Shown one piece after another: positions 35,426-47,189 of a stretch of 64,000 nucleotides of DNA. Position 1 is the stretch's first letter. Each line of letters opens with the position of its first letter. Under the pieces are notes generated by a model. The model did no database searches. It had not been told where the DNA came from and worked only from the letters and a program-made list of their open reading frames with translations. The DNA comes from Spongilla lacustris (Eukaryota > Porifera > Demospongiae > Spongillida > Spongillidae), in the NCBI GenBank assembly GCA_949361645.1, contig OX442415.1:22797790-22861789 (forward strand), read 5' to 3'. Both the position numbers and the translations under genes were made by a program.

Positions 35426-36755
35426 AGGCCACCCTTGTGCTATCAGTTACATAGTCATGCATGTGTAGATAAGAGCTAGGTTACTCAATTTGCCTTTCAG
35501 CACATGGAATTAAATTGTACAGACGTGTAAATGTACTATAGCAGTGTATTACAGGACTCTCACATTTCAAGCCTGGTGTTGTTGAGAGGGAGCCTTCCTG
35601 CTAACCAGAAAAGATATCAGATACATGTATGTGCAAGTGAAACATATGCAGATAATTGTGGACTGTAGAAATGTGTTGTTTTCATCAAGAGAAATAGTCT
35701 GTAGGAATGTACATATACATATTCATTTATGGCTTCAGTACATTGGATGCTATGAACTACCAGCATCTAATGAATGTGGCAGAAACATTGGAAAACGGAT
35801 TCGTAGAGGAGAAATAAAAATTGAGGGACTGTGGTGTATGAATATACCAGCCGAACGACCAAACGCACATTTAGAGAAAAGGGTCATCATCAGTTTCTGC
35901 ACTGCGCATGCATATGCGTGATACATGTACATACCTATTTAACTACCAAATATACATAAATGCAAAGCATCACATTTCTCCTTCCTCAAAGTTCACAAAC
36001 AGTTCTGTTCAACAACGTATTGGTGGATGACGAATGCGTGTAGATCTCCAATTAAAGGCTGCTCAGTCAAAGTTGGTATACCTCTATTTCCTCAGATATC
36101 TCAGTAGGTGCCTCTGGTACTCTCACTTCAGTGTCAGGATGAAGTTCTGGGGACCAGGTCACCAGCATTTTCATAGGCTTCCGCTGTCAGATTCACAGGC
36201 TCCGTGTTATTCATTTGATCTTGATTTCTTGCAACAATCTCTATCTAAGAAATACTAGAAGGTACTTGGAACTTAGATCCCTCGAATATCGAACTTTCAC
36301 CGCACGATCAACATGTCACTTGATCACCATCGGCTAAACTCAAGTGATTTTGTACGATAATGCATGGTTGACAAAATAGTGCCTGGAACCCAATGGTTGA
36401 TGTTATTAAAGCTACGAACATAAACTTAATTCTTCTCCAACTTTAAATGCACGTACTTGCTTACCATTGTCATGTGTGCGTTTCTGCTTAAGCTGACTAG
36501 CATGCATACACTAGCTTGAGCACACTATCATTTAGCATTGAAGAATATTATTTTCATTGGCCACAACACTAAATCACCAATTAAATAGTCCACGAGCATG
36601 TCAATAACCATCAGTTCAACATTCTTCAGATTCATTCAATCGTTAATTGAATTGGTTTTGTTAGGTAACCCCTCTATTTGATACTATAATATTCACAGCT
36701 ATACACTTGAAAACCATAGTAGAGCGTATTTTTAATAGTAGTATGTATAAAGGCC
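35426..36755. other. Intergenic stretch without recognisable features
   Basis: AT-rich sequence with TACATGTA words and a few short ORFs (for example 35625-35921) that have no domain, no matching splice context and unremarkable composition. I see nothing I can name. Confidence 0.5.
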
Positions 36756-37189
36756 TGTCACGGAGGAAACTGTCCGCGAAGTAAAGTGTCCGCACGGTCC
36801 ATTTACTCCGGAGTAAGTTGTCCTAGGACTCTTTACTCCGCGGAGCAACCTGTCCCTCTAGGACAAGTTACTTCGGAGTAAGCTGTCCCCATCTGGAGTA
36901 AACTGTCCCTACCCCAACTCTCTTCCCGCGGACAATTAACTCCGGAGTAAGATGTCCTAGGACAATTTAGTAATATGTCCTATCGGACAGTTTGCTTTTC
37001 GCTGGATTGCCCTGAGTTCAATACGAATTGCTATAAATACAGTTTTTGAACACAAATTAATACACCAAGGACAGGAAAGAGCAAGAAGCAATAGATACAA
37101 TGTCTGCAGTTCTTTTTCTGGTAGCTGGCTCTGAGATTTTTTCTTCAGTACTACAAGCAATGTATGGTTTGATGTGAGCACCATTGGCT

Positions 37190-37450
37190 TTTTTTCTCCT
37201 TCAAGGTAGATTCCTCTTACAAGAGATAAGAAAAGACCCCTTTCCTAAATTTCTCATGATATAATAAGGCCCAATCCATCAGAAATCCAATTTGCCTTCT
37301 TTCCTTTTCTTGCGTGTAAAGTCCTTGACAAGGACTTTAGACCCAATGGCATGCACAGATGGATTGGCATGTTTCTTGTTGTAATCTGCTTTCTGTTTTT
37401 CTTGAGCAGCTTCAACATTTTGCTTAGCTTTCTCTAACACATTTGATCTA
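37190..37450 (-). pseudogene. Integrase C-terminal region, Ginger-like element
   Basis: The minus-strand translation reads KAKQNVEAAQEKQKADYNKK, then VLVKDFTRKKRKEGKLDF, then WIGPYY: a coiled linker, the small beta-barrel start and the W-x-GPY motif typical of the C-terminal domain of gypsy/Ginger integrases. It then runs into stop codons. The piece upstream in the gene is interrupted by the MITE at 37805-38681; beyond it, near 38745-38830, related sequence (MDKMIEARYE) continues. Confidence 0.75.
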
Positions 37451-37804
37451 AAGTACAAATGATCTAATAAGGGTGTGCAAAAATATGCAACTCGCGCGCG
37501 CGTTTAAACCCTCGCGCTTTCAGCATTAAATTCATTAATACTTTGTAGGAAAAAACATAAACCTATTGCTATTTAGTTAATAAGTAATGGTATAATTCCT
37601 GCCTATTCGCTTGATTGTGTATCAGTACAATAACCTACAGCTCATTGTTGCTCTTGTATAGTAGGCTGTCTAATTAAGCATCGTACACTTTGAAACATTT
37701 TGCTTATAGCTTCCTCTAACACACTTGATGTAAAGTACAAATGATCTAATGTCAAGAAATGATCATAAATGCAGTAATATAGCTGGGAACTTATAGATTT
37801 TCAC

Positions 37805-38681
37805 TAGGGTCAACTACCGATAAGCTTTGTCCTTACCGCTTACCGGTTATCCGATACCGTTAAGCAACCGGTAAGACACTTTCTTATTCATTAACGTTCA
37901 ATAAGAGGTAACTTCTAACCGAATATTATCGGTAACACTCGGCTTTCTTATAGATTTTTAAAATTTCTTGTACTGGCCTTCCAAATAAATATTCACGACA
38001 ACATGTGGTCAAAATTAACCGAATAAGTGTTATGAATAATTACTAGAGGGAATTTTCGCACTACAACCTACATGTTTGAATAGAAGTTGTTTCTAGCATG
38101 TGACGTCAGGGCAACGAACTGTGCGTTTGCGGACACACGTAACCGATATAAATCAATATAGGCACTGGTATACAATTACAAAGACGACGTTTTTAACTTA
38201 CATGAAGTAACACCAAAGGCTAAAATGCTTCGTCATCACAAAAACCTAGGGTCCATTATGACTCCATGCATATGATCAAGTTGCCATTGCAGCTTCCTTG
38301 CAAAATATCAGGTTATTCCGAAGGAGATTATTGGCCATCGAAGGCCACGAGGACCAATGACCATTAATAGTCCGCACACAACACTTGGGAACCAATCAAT
38401 AACCTTGCATGCAGGCTATGAAGGAATGCATGCAAGGAACTAATAAGGAAGGCCACAACCTACTGGATCACGGATGCCAAATGATACTAAGATGCCAACA
38501 GATATACCCTTCAGTTGGACACGCTTATATATACCTTAGCGGTAATCATTATACCGTTCAATAAGAAAGCTTATCGGTAAGTTTTTTATCGATAGGCGTA
38601 GAGTAATTTCAGTACATAATATAGGTGTTTACCTACTGGTTATTACCGATAAACTCAAAACCTTATCGATAGTTGACCCTA
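37805..38681. mobile_element. hAT-type MITE, 877 bp, inside the Ginger-like element
   Basis: Perfect 8-bp target duplication ATTTTCAC (37797-37804 and 38682-38689). Termini TAGGGTCAACTACCGATAAG and its near reverse complement (TAGGGTCAACTATCGATAAG) fit the YARNG start of hAT elements. Many CCGGTAAG and CTTATCGGTAA motifs lie near both ends. No coding capacity, so it depends on a transposase elsewhere. Confidence 0.92.
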
Positions 38682-39059
38682 ATTTTCACACAGCACATTA
38701 TAATTTTATTAGAACTGTTTCATACCTTGCTTCAATCATTTTATCCATTAAAGGTTGTCTGCATTCAGGCCTTGTGTTGAAATTACTAAGCAGGGTTTCA
38801 GGTGACTCATCAGCAACATCTAATCAGAGATAGTCAGCTATGAAACCAAGGTGATTGTACTTTGATGGGATGTAGCTCCGGGCGTGTTTTGTCAAACCTT
38901 TGGGTATTAGTATGCTGGCAATGGTCACATGACATCACCTACATTATGCAGTGAGATGTGTATGTTATATAAATAAGCAATGATTATTTTGGGAAAACAC
39001 TTAAAAAAAAATTAAATGTCAAGCACAATTAATGCATGTAATTAATGTACATACCAATG

Positions 39060-39260
39060 ATTTTCTCCACATCATTGAAGATTCCAGGCCAGTAAAAACG
39101 TTCTGATACCTTATAGTGTTCTACCAAGGTGACCTGCCGTAGGGTCGCTGTGGCAGGACTCCATGATCTGCTTCATTTGGTGCTTGCTGAATATCACTTT
39201 CACTCACATGCCTTTCCTTGTTATGTACTGCATTTTATCTTCCACTCTGAACCTGTATAG
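39060..39260 (-). pseudogene. Integrase zinc-binding region, Ginger-like element
   Basis: The minus-strand frames give MESCHSDPTAGHLG preceded by VIFSKHQMKQI, then YQNVFTGLESSMMW in a shifted frame. This resembles the H2C2 zinc-binding region at the start of gypsy/Ginger integrases (H...H...C...C). At least one frameshift and a stop lie in it. The catalytic core between this piece and 37450 is largely missing. Confidence 0.65.
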
Positions 39261-39570
39261 TATTCGAATGAATAAGCTGAACTTTTGATGCATATACTAT
39301 TTTTCCGCAGTAGTCTATACTTCACGAACGTTAGAACATACATTTAAATACTGCTTGTTACTAGTGCTCACACGTAAGCGAAGAACTTGCGCTGCTGTAT
39401 TTATGAAACTACTGGTGATACCTGTTTGCTTTTCTTCGTAGGGTTCTGAGGCTGCAATTTACACTACCGGATATGACGGACCACTTACTCCGGCGGGGGA
39501 CAACTGATTTACTCCGGAGTAAAATGTCCGGTAGGACAATTTACTCCGACGGACACTTTCCTCCGTGACA

Positions 39571-41595
39571 TGCCTCCCGGCCCCTTGTACCTGTTTAAAC
39601 ATTTCAGGAAAGAACTGGTACTGTGTAACTGGATTTTAAAGAATAGCACGCAGCTGCGTTCACACCCCGTTGAAGTTAGCCGCACATTCCTCAGCCGCAC
39701 ATTCCAAGTCAGTAATTATCACCCAAATCGTGGCCGTACGGCTAATCGTAATCACTGACTTAAAATTATTCATTGAAGATTCAATATGTAATCCTACATC
39801 CTCCCGTCAATCCAGTACGATGCTCCATCATACATGTATTCCAATGGATTCTCCGTTGTGGCAAAAATGTATTAAAATTGGAAACATGGTGTTTCAGGTG
39901 CAATGCAAACAAGCCAGTGCAGCTGCTTGACAGTTCCCTTAATTGCTTACTATTACTTTAAACCGTACTACAAAAATATATTATTTATTAATATTAGGTA
40001 TGAAGTATTATTATATATTATATCCAAAGGCAGAGACATTACACACTAAGTAAGAAGAGGCTTTGCTTCAGTGACATATCTGAGCGAGCAACAGGTATGG
40101 CTTTGGCCCCTCCCACCCTAGGACATATTCAAAGGCTTTTTATTATACTGTTTTATAATTAGGTTAAATGTTCTTAATGTTGAGATAAACCACAGTTAAC
40201 CTGCAAGGCATGTGTGTTAACATACCGGTCCTCATTATCATCTGAACATTACTTACCAATTTTAACAGAAACAGAACTATCTTTGTGAACAATGGGCTGC
40301 ATAAGTAATAATCTTTGATCTGTAACACATGTACTGTTTATACTGTCAATAATCTTTGATACCATATCAGTACAATACACTGTATACATCTTGAAAAGCA
40401 AATAGAAGACCTAAATAATCATATCTGACTCTTGGTGAAGGCCAATGATTAAGCAATCACTCTCCTCTGGATTAATACCTTTATGTACACTTAGCTTATA
40501 TAAAAGTGTTATAGTGTTGCCATACATGAGGCATGCATTACACTTGCAGACATTATTTTTTCTATACATATTTTTATGTTATGAGCTTCATAATTGAATT
40601 AAATACTGTACATACAGTCAGGTTGTTGGGTCCAATTATGAACTACATATCAATCATAACAATTGTAATATGTTACGCATCACTCACAGTGCTCTTAGAG
40701 GCAGTGTATATGGCATTACCTACATTATTCTCTAATCCAGGAAAAAACATTTCAAGGGAAATATTTGTAGCATTAAAATAACAGTATCTGCACATATCTG
40801 AATGGCTAGTTATGTACTGATATCTTCCTGACATTTGAGTCACCGTATCTCTGCTTCTGACAATACAGGAATCTGTAAAAGAGCATGTAATAACCTTATC
40901 ATTATTACAGTGCCCCTTGTTTGTGATGAAGCTGAAAGTAAAAGGGTTATGACGTACAAGAATACAATCATTATGTATCTTCATACCACTACAGCACATA
41001 GTTCATAAGTAGAACATCCAGTGGTTTTTGCATGACACATTTCAAAGTGCCTGCATAATTATAGTACTTTTAAAATGTGTTTTTTTGTGTACCTTGGTAA
41101 TATAACACTACTCTGTGCTTTCTGCAAATTAGCCAGCATTGATCTCTCGAAGTGAAGGACTAAAACACTGGGGAATGTCACTTGTGCATTGTCTGTTGTG
41201 ATTCGCATATCCCAGGCTTAATAAAACCTAAGCAGAACTTGCAATGGCTATATTTATATATTATACACACTTCTAGTACAATTTTTCTTGTAAGTACCCA
41301 TCAATCCACCCTATGCTTTATATCACTGGAAACTGATACTGAAAGCACTGTACACATTGTATTGTCACATATGGTCTACATATGGTATGTAGGTAATGAG
41401 AACAACACAGTGAATAAAACTGAAGCAGTTGTAAAGTAATGTACAGCATGATCCACATTTCATTATCCTTGTAGCAAACTGGCATATGTTAGAGGATAAA
41501 TACATATAACCTGACACCAATGTACACAAAATGTTTAGTACATCTGTATCCTACATATACTATGGGAAAGGAGGTAATAGCAATGAAATAATTAT
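39571..41595. other. Intergenic region, mostly featureless
   Basis: Immediately right of the Ginger-like element, 39662-39708 holds two direct copies of GCCGCACATTCC that recur, inverted, at 45573-45617. Next to it, GTCAGTAATTATCACC and GTAATCACTGAC form a weak inverted pair. The rest to 41595 is AT-rich with short ORFs that show no domain. Confidence 0.5.
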
Positions 41596-41599
41596 AATA

Positions 41600-42110
41600 A
41601 TACTAGACTTAGCCCGTGAAAAATCACGGAGCTAATTGTATAGAAGTCAATGTTTTTTTTACATACAGTAATCTACGCAACCTATTAAATAGCGCGCGCA
41701 ATGAAATACTTCCAGTCTGTAACGATAAATGCCATTGGTCGATAGGTAGCGTTACCCCGTGAAAAATCACGGAAGTGATTCTATAAGAAGTGCAGAATGT
41801 TTATTTATTTATTTTTACATACAGTAATCTACCACCTGTTGTAATATACGGTTACTACGCAACCTATTTAATAGCCCGCGCACGCAATAATAGTACTACT
41901 TCCGGTCTGTACAATAAGAATGAACACCGGTCAATTGCCATTGGTCGTTGCTATATACTTTTGTGTGGGAGTGGTCGCTTCTATTGGTTGCTAGGTACGC
42001 GTTGCTAGTTATGATCAAACCCACAATTGTAGACGTTAGGCGGAGTTTATAAATAGGTGGTTACGCGGACGTACGGACGTACGGACGTTGGAAATTATAG
42101 TATTAGATTA
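41600..42110. repeat. Interspersed repeat with two related halves
   Basis: CCCGTGAAAAATCACGG, a small hairpin, occurs at about 41613 and again at 41756, each followed by similar sequence (ACATACAGTAATCTAC, AACCTATT, ATAGC, ACTTCC, GTCTGT, CCATTGGTC). The right end carries three GGACGTAC units (about 42068-42087). It looks like an interspersed element with an internal duplication; the class is unclear. Confidence 0.65.
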
Positions 42111-42820
42111 TTAATACCAGTATTTCACACTAGTATAGAGCTTGCTTGTCCAAAGCTGCACGCTAATCAGTACTCAAGGATACAGTTACTGGAACACATC
42201 CATGCATGTATATAAATGTAAGGGTGCAGTTATAAATTTCTACCCACCTACCACATAGTCCGCATGGGAACATGTTTGATTGGGACGTTACACAGACAAT
42301 CTGATCTCTTTACTGCATGGGAACCCAAGCCGTTTTGATAGAGCTGTGTCTTGCAAGGCTGCAGAGCTGAAGGTGTTTGCAGTACCAATATGGCATACAC
42401 CAGAACATGGATATACATATACCACAGCACAATCCCCTTCTCAATTAAAGCTCCAGCATTGACATGCTCACATGCCCCGCATTATCATGAGTAAAATGAA
42501 CTATGATCCTATCTGCACGCGCACTGCTGAAGAGCGAAGTTCACCAGTGCCTTCGAGTACGAGTGATATGTTCGTTATAATAGAACATAGCATGCAAAAC
42601 CTAGTGATATAATAACGCCCCAAATCTATGACAGCTATGATAATCATCAATAGAAAGCAACATGTTACACAGACAAAATAAAACATCAATAAATGTCAAG
42701 TCCACAAGTAGAGCTTGCTGCTGAGGATAACAGAGAAAGACTCCCTGAAGAACCATGCTAGAGCCGAACTGCATGTGTGTGAGACAGAGCACATGGGTGA
42801 ATGCACATACATATATATAT

Positions 42821-44044
42821 GTTACTGCCCGATTCACAACCTTTGACCCGCTTTAAAGCGGGTCGACCTGCTTCACAGCCGGTCGACCGGCTTCAAAACG
42901 GGCGGCCCGCTATAAAGCCGGTCGATTAACTAATTAAGTTGTCTTAGTTTAGATAATACATCCCATGAAGTGTTTTGAATAGACCCGCTCACACATAGCT
43001 TCCTGCCACTTGTTGTTCAAGCCGCACCTGTGGGATAGGTGTGAAAACCAAAGGATGCATGGTTAGCACTACTGATATAAGGCTATATTTATTAGATCCT
43101 GTTATAGCCGTCTTCCAGGCGTTAGATACTTAGAGGAACAAGTGGCGTGTATTGGCAGGAGTATTGTGAAAAATTACTGCTACTATAAAAGATCCATTGT
43201 CCAGTGAAAAGAATTTGCGCTACTTAGTAAAGAAGAACAAGTACGAACTCCTCCACTGGTTGATCATATCATCCATTCATTGTCTATGTTCCTATTATTC
43301 CACCATAAATGTACATGATGCATATGGCCTGCATTCCACCATTCCAGAGGCAACAATAAAGAACATCTGTACATTCTTGATGTGTAGTGAATCTCACATA
43401 AATGTAAGAATGTTAATAACGGATACTGAAAGCAGGAAAATGCAAGTGATTGTGGCATGCACTCACTGGCATTTAGCACAGCGCTATGTGCTGGTGAAGA
43501 TCAACAGTTTTATGTGACAACACCTATGAAATGCCTAACTGAATGATGGAACTGGAGATGGAACCAAAAAGTGAGAGGAAGGAAGAATGTTTTGAAGAAC
43601 CTGAGAATATCAATATATTGCACATGGTGATGAAGGTTCCATGAAGATTGCATAAAAGTACCGTTTGGAATCGGGAAAGAACCATGCACAAACAGGATGG
43701 ACATGTGATTCTTGTATTGTATAAATAAACACTAGCTGTAGTCATTAATTTACTGTGTGCTTAAAATCCCCTTTCAGCAACTTACAATTTGCTCAAATGC
43801 AATGAGCTCGAGGAATGTTAAGCCATGCATATCACGCACGCATGGACTACTGATATAGCTGAATCACTTACGTGCTTATAAATTCGAAGTCTCTGCATGT
43901 ACATGTGTACTTGTATATGTGTGACTGCATGTGTATGTGTATACTCAGCTGTGTGTGTGTGTGTGTGTGACTGCGTGTGTATGTGACTGCGTGTGTATGT
44001 GTATACTCAGCTGTGTGTGTGTGTGTGCGTGCGTGTGTGTGTGC

Positions 44045-44085
<41 letters not shown>

Positions 44086-44289
44086 CTCACGCACATATGC
44101 ACATTGAGACGACTGCATGATGAATCGATCGAATTAAGTTTTGAACTGGGTCAGCCGGCTTTAAAGCGGGTCAGGTGATGAATCGGGTTGGCCGGCTTTA
44201 AAGCCGGTCAACCCGCTTTAAAACGGGCGGCCGGCTTTAAAACAGGCGGCCCGCTTTAAAGCGGGTCAGGTTGTGAATCGGGCAGTAAC
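42821..44289. mobile_element. Non-autonomous DNA transposon with palindrome-rich ends, 1.47 kb
   Basis: The termini GTTACTGCCCGATTCACAAC (42821) and its reverse complement (ending 44289) are perfect inverted repeats of about 25 bases. Inside each end lies a cluster of the palindrome CCCGCTTTAAAGCGGG and its CCGGCTTTAAAGCCGG variant (42845-42927; 44153-44267). Flanks are ATATAT-like, so the target duplication is ambiguous. The interior contains a GT microsatellite (about 43950-44082) and a short ORF (43197-43517) with no recognised domain. Confidence 0.85.
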
Positions 44290-44299
44290 ATATACACAT

Positions 44300-44490
44300 A
44301 TCACACCTCTTACTAAGTACACATACAACACCTCTTCACTAAGTACACACCTATTCACTAAGTACACACCTTTACACTCAATACACACACCTCTTCACCA
44401 GGTACACATACTCACTTCTTCACTAAGTACACATACATACCTCTTTACCAAGAACACACACATCTCTTCACTAAGTAAACATGCACACAC
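44300..44490. repeat. Short minisatellite (CTCTTCACTAAGTACACA)
   Basis: Eight or so imperfect copies of a unit of 20-27 bp with the core TTCACTAAGTACACA abut the right end of the transposon. Noncoding. Confidence 0.85.
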
Positions 44491-44494
44491 ATCT

Positions 44495-45420
44495 TGGTGA
44501 TTTTATGCTGTGCATGAAGCACCCTGGTAGGCTAGCAAGGGACGTAGCCACGGTACTAAAGTAGAAGGGGCCATGCCCATACCTTGTGCTCACATATGTC
44601 AAGTGGGTCATGTGTGAAGTTTCTGTCATGCAGGTGTACTGGTACCTTGGCGTTTTTGTGCTGTGCATGAAGTACCCTGGTAGGCTATCAAGGGACGTAG
44701 CCATGGTCCTAAAGTGGGAGGGGCCAAGCCCATACCTTGAGTTCACATATGTCAAGTGGGCAATGTGTGATGTTTCTGTCATGCAGGTGTACTGGTATCT
44801 TGGCGTTTTTGTGCTGTGCATGAAGTACCCTGGTAGGCTAGCAAGGGACGTAGCCATGGTCCTAAAGTGGGAGGGGCCAAGCTCATACCTTGAGCTCACA
44901 TATGTCAAGTGGGTCATGTGTGATGTTTCTGTCATGCAGGTGTACTGGTAGCTTAGTGTTTTTGTGCTGTGCATGAAGTACCCTGGTAGGCTAGCAAGGG
45001 ACGTAGCCATGGTCCTAAAGTGGGAGGGGCCAAGTCCATACCTTGTGCTCACATATGTCAAGTGGGCCATGTGTGATGCTTCTGTCATGCAGGTGTACTG
45101 GTACCTTGGTGTTTTTGTGCTGTGCATGAAGTACCCTGGTAGGCTATCAAGGGACGTAGCCACGGTCCTAAAGTGGGAGGGGCCAAGCCCATACCTTGTG
45201 CTCACATATGTCAAGTGGGCCATGTGTGATGTTTCTGTCATGCAGGTGTACTAGTACCTTGGTGTTTTTGTGCTGTGCATGAAGCACCCCGTGATGGAAT
45301 AGTAGGCCATCAAGTGACTTAGCCATGGTCTTAACGTGGGAGGGGTCGAGGACATACCTCGTGCTAAGATATGCCAGCACAAAACACCGTACCGTGTGAT
45401 GGAGTAGTATTGTAGGTATA
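44495..45420. repeat. 153-bp minisatellite, about six copies
   Basis: TGTGCATGAAG recurs every 152-154 bp (about 44511, 44664, 44817, 44970, 45123 and 45276). The period is 51 codons, so both strands hold long chance ORFs (minus 44471-45241; plus 44586-44951 and 44964-45254) that repeat one 51-residue sentence. No start context or splice signals argue for a protein. The last copy is degenerate. Confidence 0.9.
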
Positions 45421-45564
45421 GCTATCAGCATGTGCATGTACATGTGTACACTTACGTCCTCACTTGGTCCAGCGTTCAGGAACCGCCCGTGTTGTGTGTC
45501 GAGTATCCGGATATATCCACAAGGGCGCGCATACTACGGCCGCCGCTTGTGGAATGTTAATTTT

Positions 45565-46250
45565 ATTCATTTTGGAACGTGCGGCTGAGGAATGTGCGGC
45601 TTACTTCAACGGGGTCCCCCCCGTCTCCGCCACCTATGTACCGGCGTTTGCGCAACTGCCTGCGCCAGTATTTCGGCCGTGCCAGAATGGCTCGAGCCAT
45701 TCTGACACGGCCTGTTTCTTTACTTGAGTGCCAGAATCGCTGGAGCCATTCTGCCACGCCCATGCAGTTAGTATAGAATGGCTCGAGCTATTCTGGCACA
45801 GTGGCAATCAAGTAATGCAACTGGTATGGTTCGAGCCACTCTAGTCTAGATCTGGCACGCGTACGGCCAGTTGGCTCGAGTCATGTGCATTTTGCAATCT
45901 GGCATATATCTGCAGAATGGCTCGAGCCATTCTGGCACGGTTAAGATTTGAGTGCCAGAATCATCTAGAATGGCTTGAGCCATTCCGGCACGGCCAGTTG
46001 CATTAAATTGAATAATTGATTGCCAGAATGGATCGAGCCATTCTGGCACTCAAATATTAACTGTGCCAGAACGGCTCGAGCCATTCTACATGGCACTCAA
46101 ACATTACTAATTAACTGTCAGTGCCAGAATGGCACGAGCCTGGCAGTGCCAGAATGACTCGAGTCATTCTGGCAGACTGGCACTAAATTTATTCGAGAGC
46201 GAGCCGTTAATTCTGGCACTCAAAATAGTAACTACCATCCGCGTGCCAGA
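45565..46250. repeat. Cluster of long palindromes centred on GGCTCGAGCC
   Basis: About nine copies of a self-complementary unit, half-site GTGCCAGAATGGCTC followed by its reverse complement, are spread over 45679-46200 with irregular spacers. Several are perfect 28-30 bp palindromes (for example around 45685-45712 and 46022-46050); others carry one or two changes. At the left edge, 45573-45617 is an inverted match to 39662-39708. Short ORFs translate the palindromes and are not genes. Confidence 0.9.
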
Positions 46251-46600
46251 GTACAATTAACTTGATTTGCGCGCGCTACAATACCTTCAGAGGGCAGGCG
46301 CACCTTATTGAGCCATTCCAGCACGCGAGCAATTCTCGAGGGTGTCTGAGCTGCGCGATATTTTCCTGAGACGATGTGCGTTGGTACTTCGTTCGCCCAC
46401 CTGGAGACAAACTGAGTATATTCCTTCACAGTTTTAATTTATAGGCTTTGAACTGTTTGCTTGTTCCGTATAAAACTGCCCGAGAATGGGTCTATAGCTA
46501 GCTCAGTAATTCTTTCAAAAATCGCATCAGAAGGCAAGTAATCTTTCATAGGAAGACACTTTTGACATCTAGAGCAACTCCCGAGCACCAATATGGCGGT
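46238..46600 (-). pseudogene. Unassigned ORF remnant with one in-frame stop
   Basis: On the minus strand one frame reads from near 46600 as LGSCSRCQKCLPMKDYLP through ITELAIDPFSGSF, meets a single TAA (about 46440), and continues in the same frame as VKEYTQFVSRWANEVP and ARVLEWLNKVRLP to about 46240. The composition is protein-like, but I do not recognise a family. It abuts the palindrome cluster and may be the remnant of the element that carries it, or a fossil exon. Confidence 0.35.
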
Positions 46601-47189
46601 TACGTCAATTCATTATATCATATGTATTCGCATACATGTATGATTGTTACTTCAGATTACGCGATGAAACACTTCCCGGCCAGCTAGGTGACAGGTGTCA
46701 CTCCCTTTTCAATTCCAGACGGTTTTGTCATATGCTTGAAGCGGTGTTCCACCATGACGATTTTAGTTGGTTCTGGTCAGTACTTTAGTATTGAATTCGG
46801 GGGCAAGCTATCTGAACAATGGATTATAAATTACTATAGGGCACGTGTTGTTTTAATAATTTAAAGTTAATTGGCGTAAGTAGTTAATAAGCTGGCTATA
46901 CATACATGGGGAACTGTGATTTATGGTGCCAATATTTTAAAAATCGTTGTGCACTAATCGCCAAAATCGATTCATGTTTGTAGAAATCGATTGGACATTT
47001 CTTCATAGTTGAAATACATGTAATCGTATATGTTACCCTTTCTTATGTAGACACGCTCAAAGCAGCAAAAAATGTAATTAATTGCATTGAACTCAGAATG
47101 ATCTTACATCATCTAATTTTATCATGTTTCATTTTAGACTAGCGTCATTTGTAACGATGTAAGTAATGCACTGGTTAAGACTGACAGGA
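46601..47189. other. Intergenic, 3' flank of the PLP enzyme gene
   Basis: AT-rich; no exon or transposon end seen. It lies downstream of the stop codon of the minus-strand PLP enzyme gene. Confidence 0.5.

Larger units (their letters stand above)
36756..39570 (-). mobile_element. Ginger-like DNA transposon, decayed, 2.8 kb
   Basis: The termini are inverted repeats starting TGTCACGGAGGAAASTGTCC (36756 and 39570). Both ends carry clusters of a subterminal palindrome TTACTCCGGAGTAA and half-sites next to AGTTGTCC or AATTGTCC. The minus strand contains two pieces of a retrovirus-like integrase, the protein type that Ginger transposons share with gypsy elements. A TGT terminus fits the Ginger class. 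I find no clean target duplication (GGCC on the left, TGCC on the right). An hAT-type MITE splits it at 37805-38681. Confidence 0.75.

Noticed and set aside
43197..43517. 106-codon ORF inside the palindrome-ended transposon
   Set aside because: No transposase motif and unremarkable composition; kept only as a remark within the element.
44471..45254. Long ORFs on both strands with 51-residue repeats
   Set aside because: Both strands are open only because the minisatellite period is 153 bp. No start or splice context and no recognisable domain.
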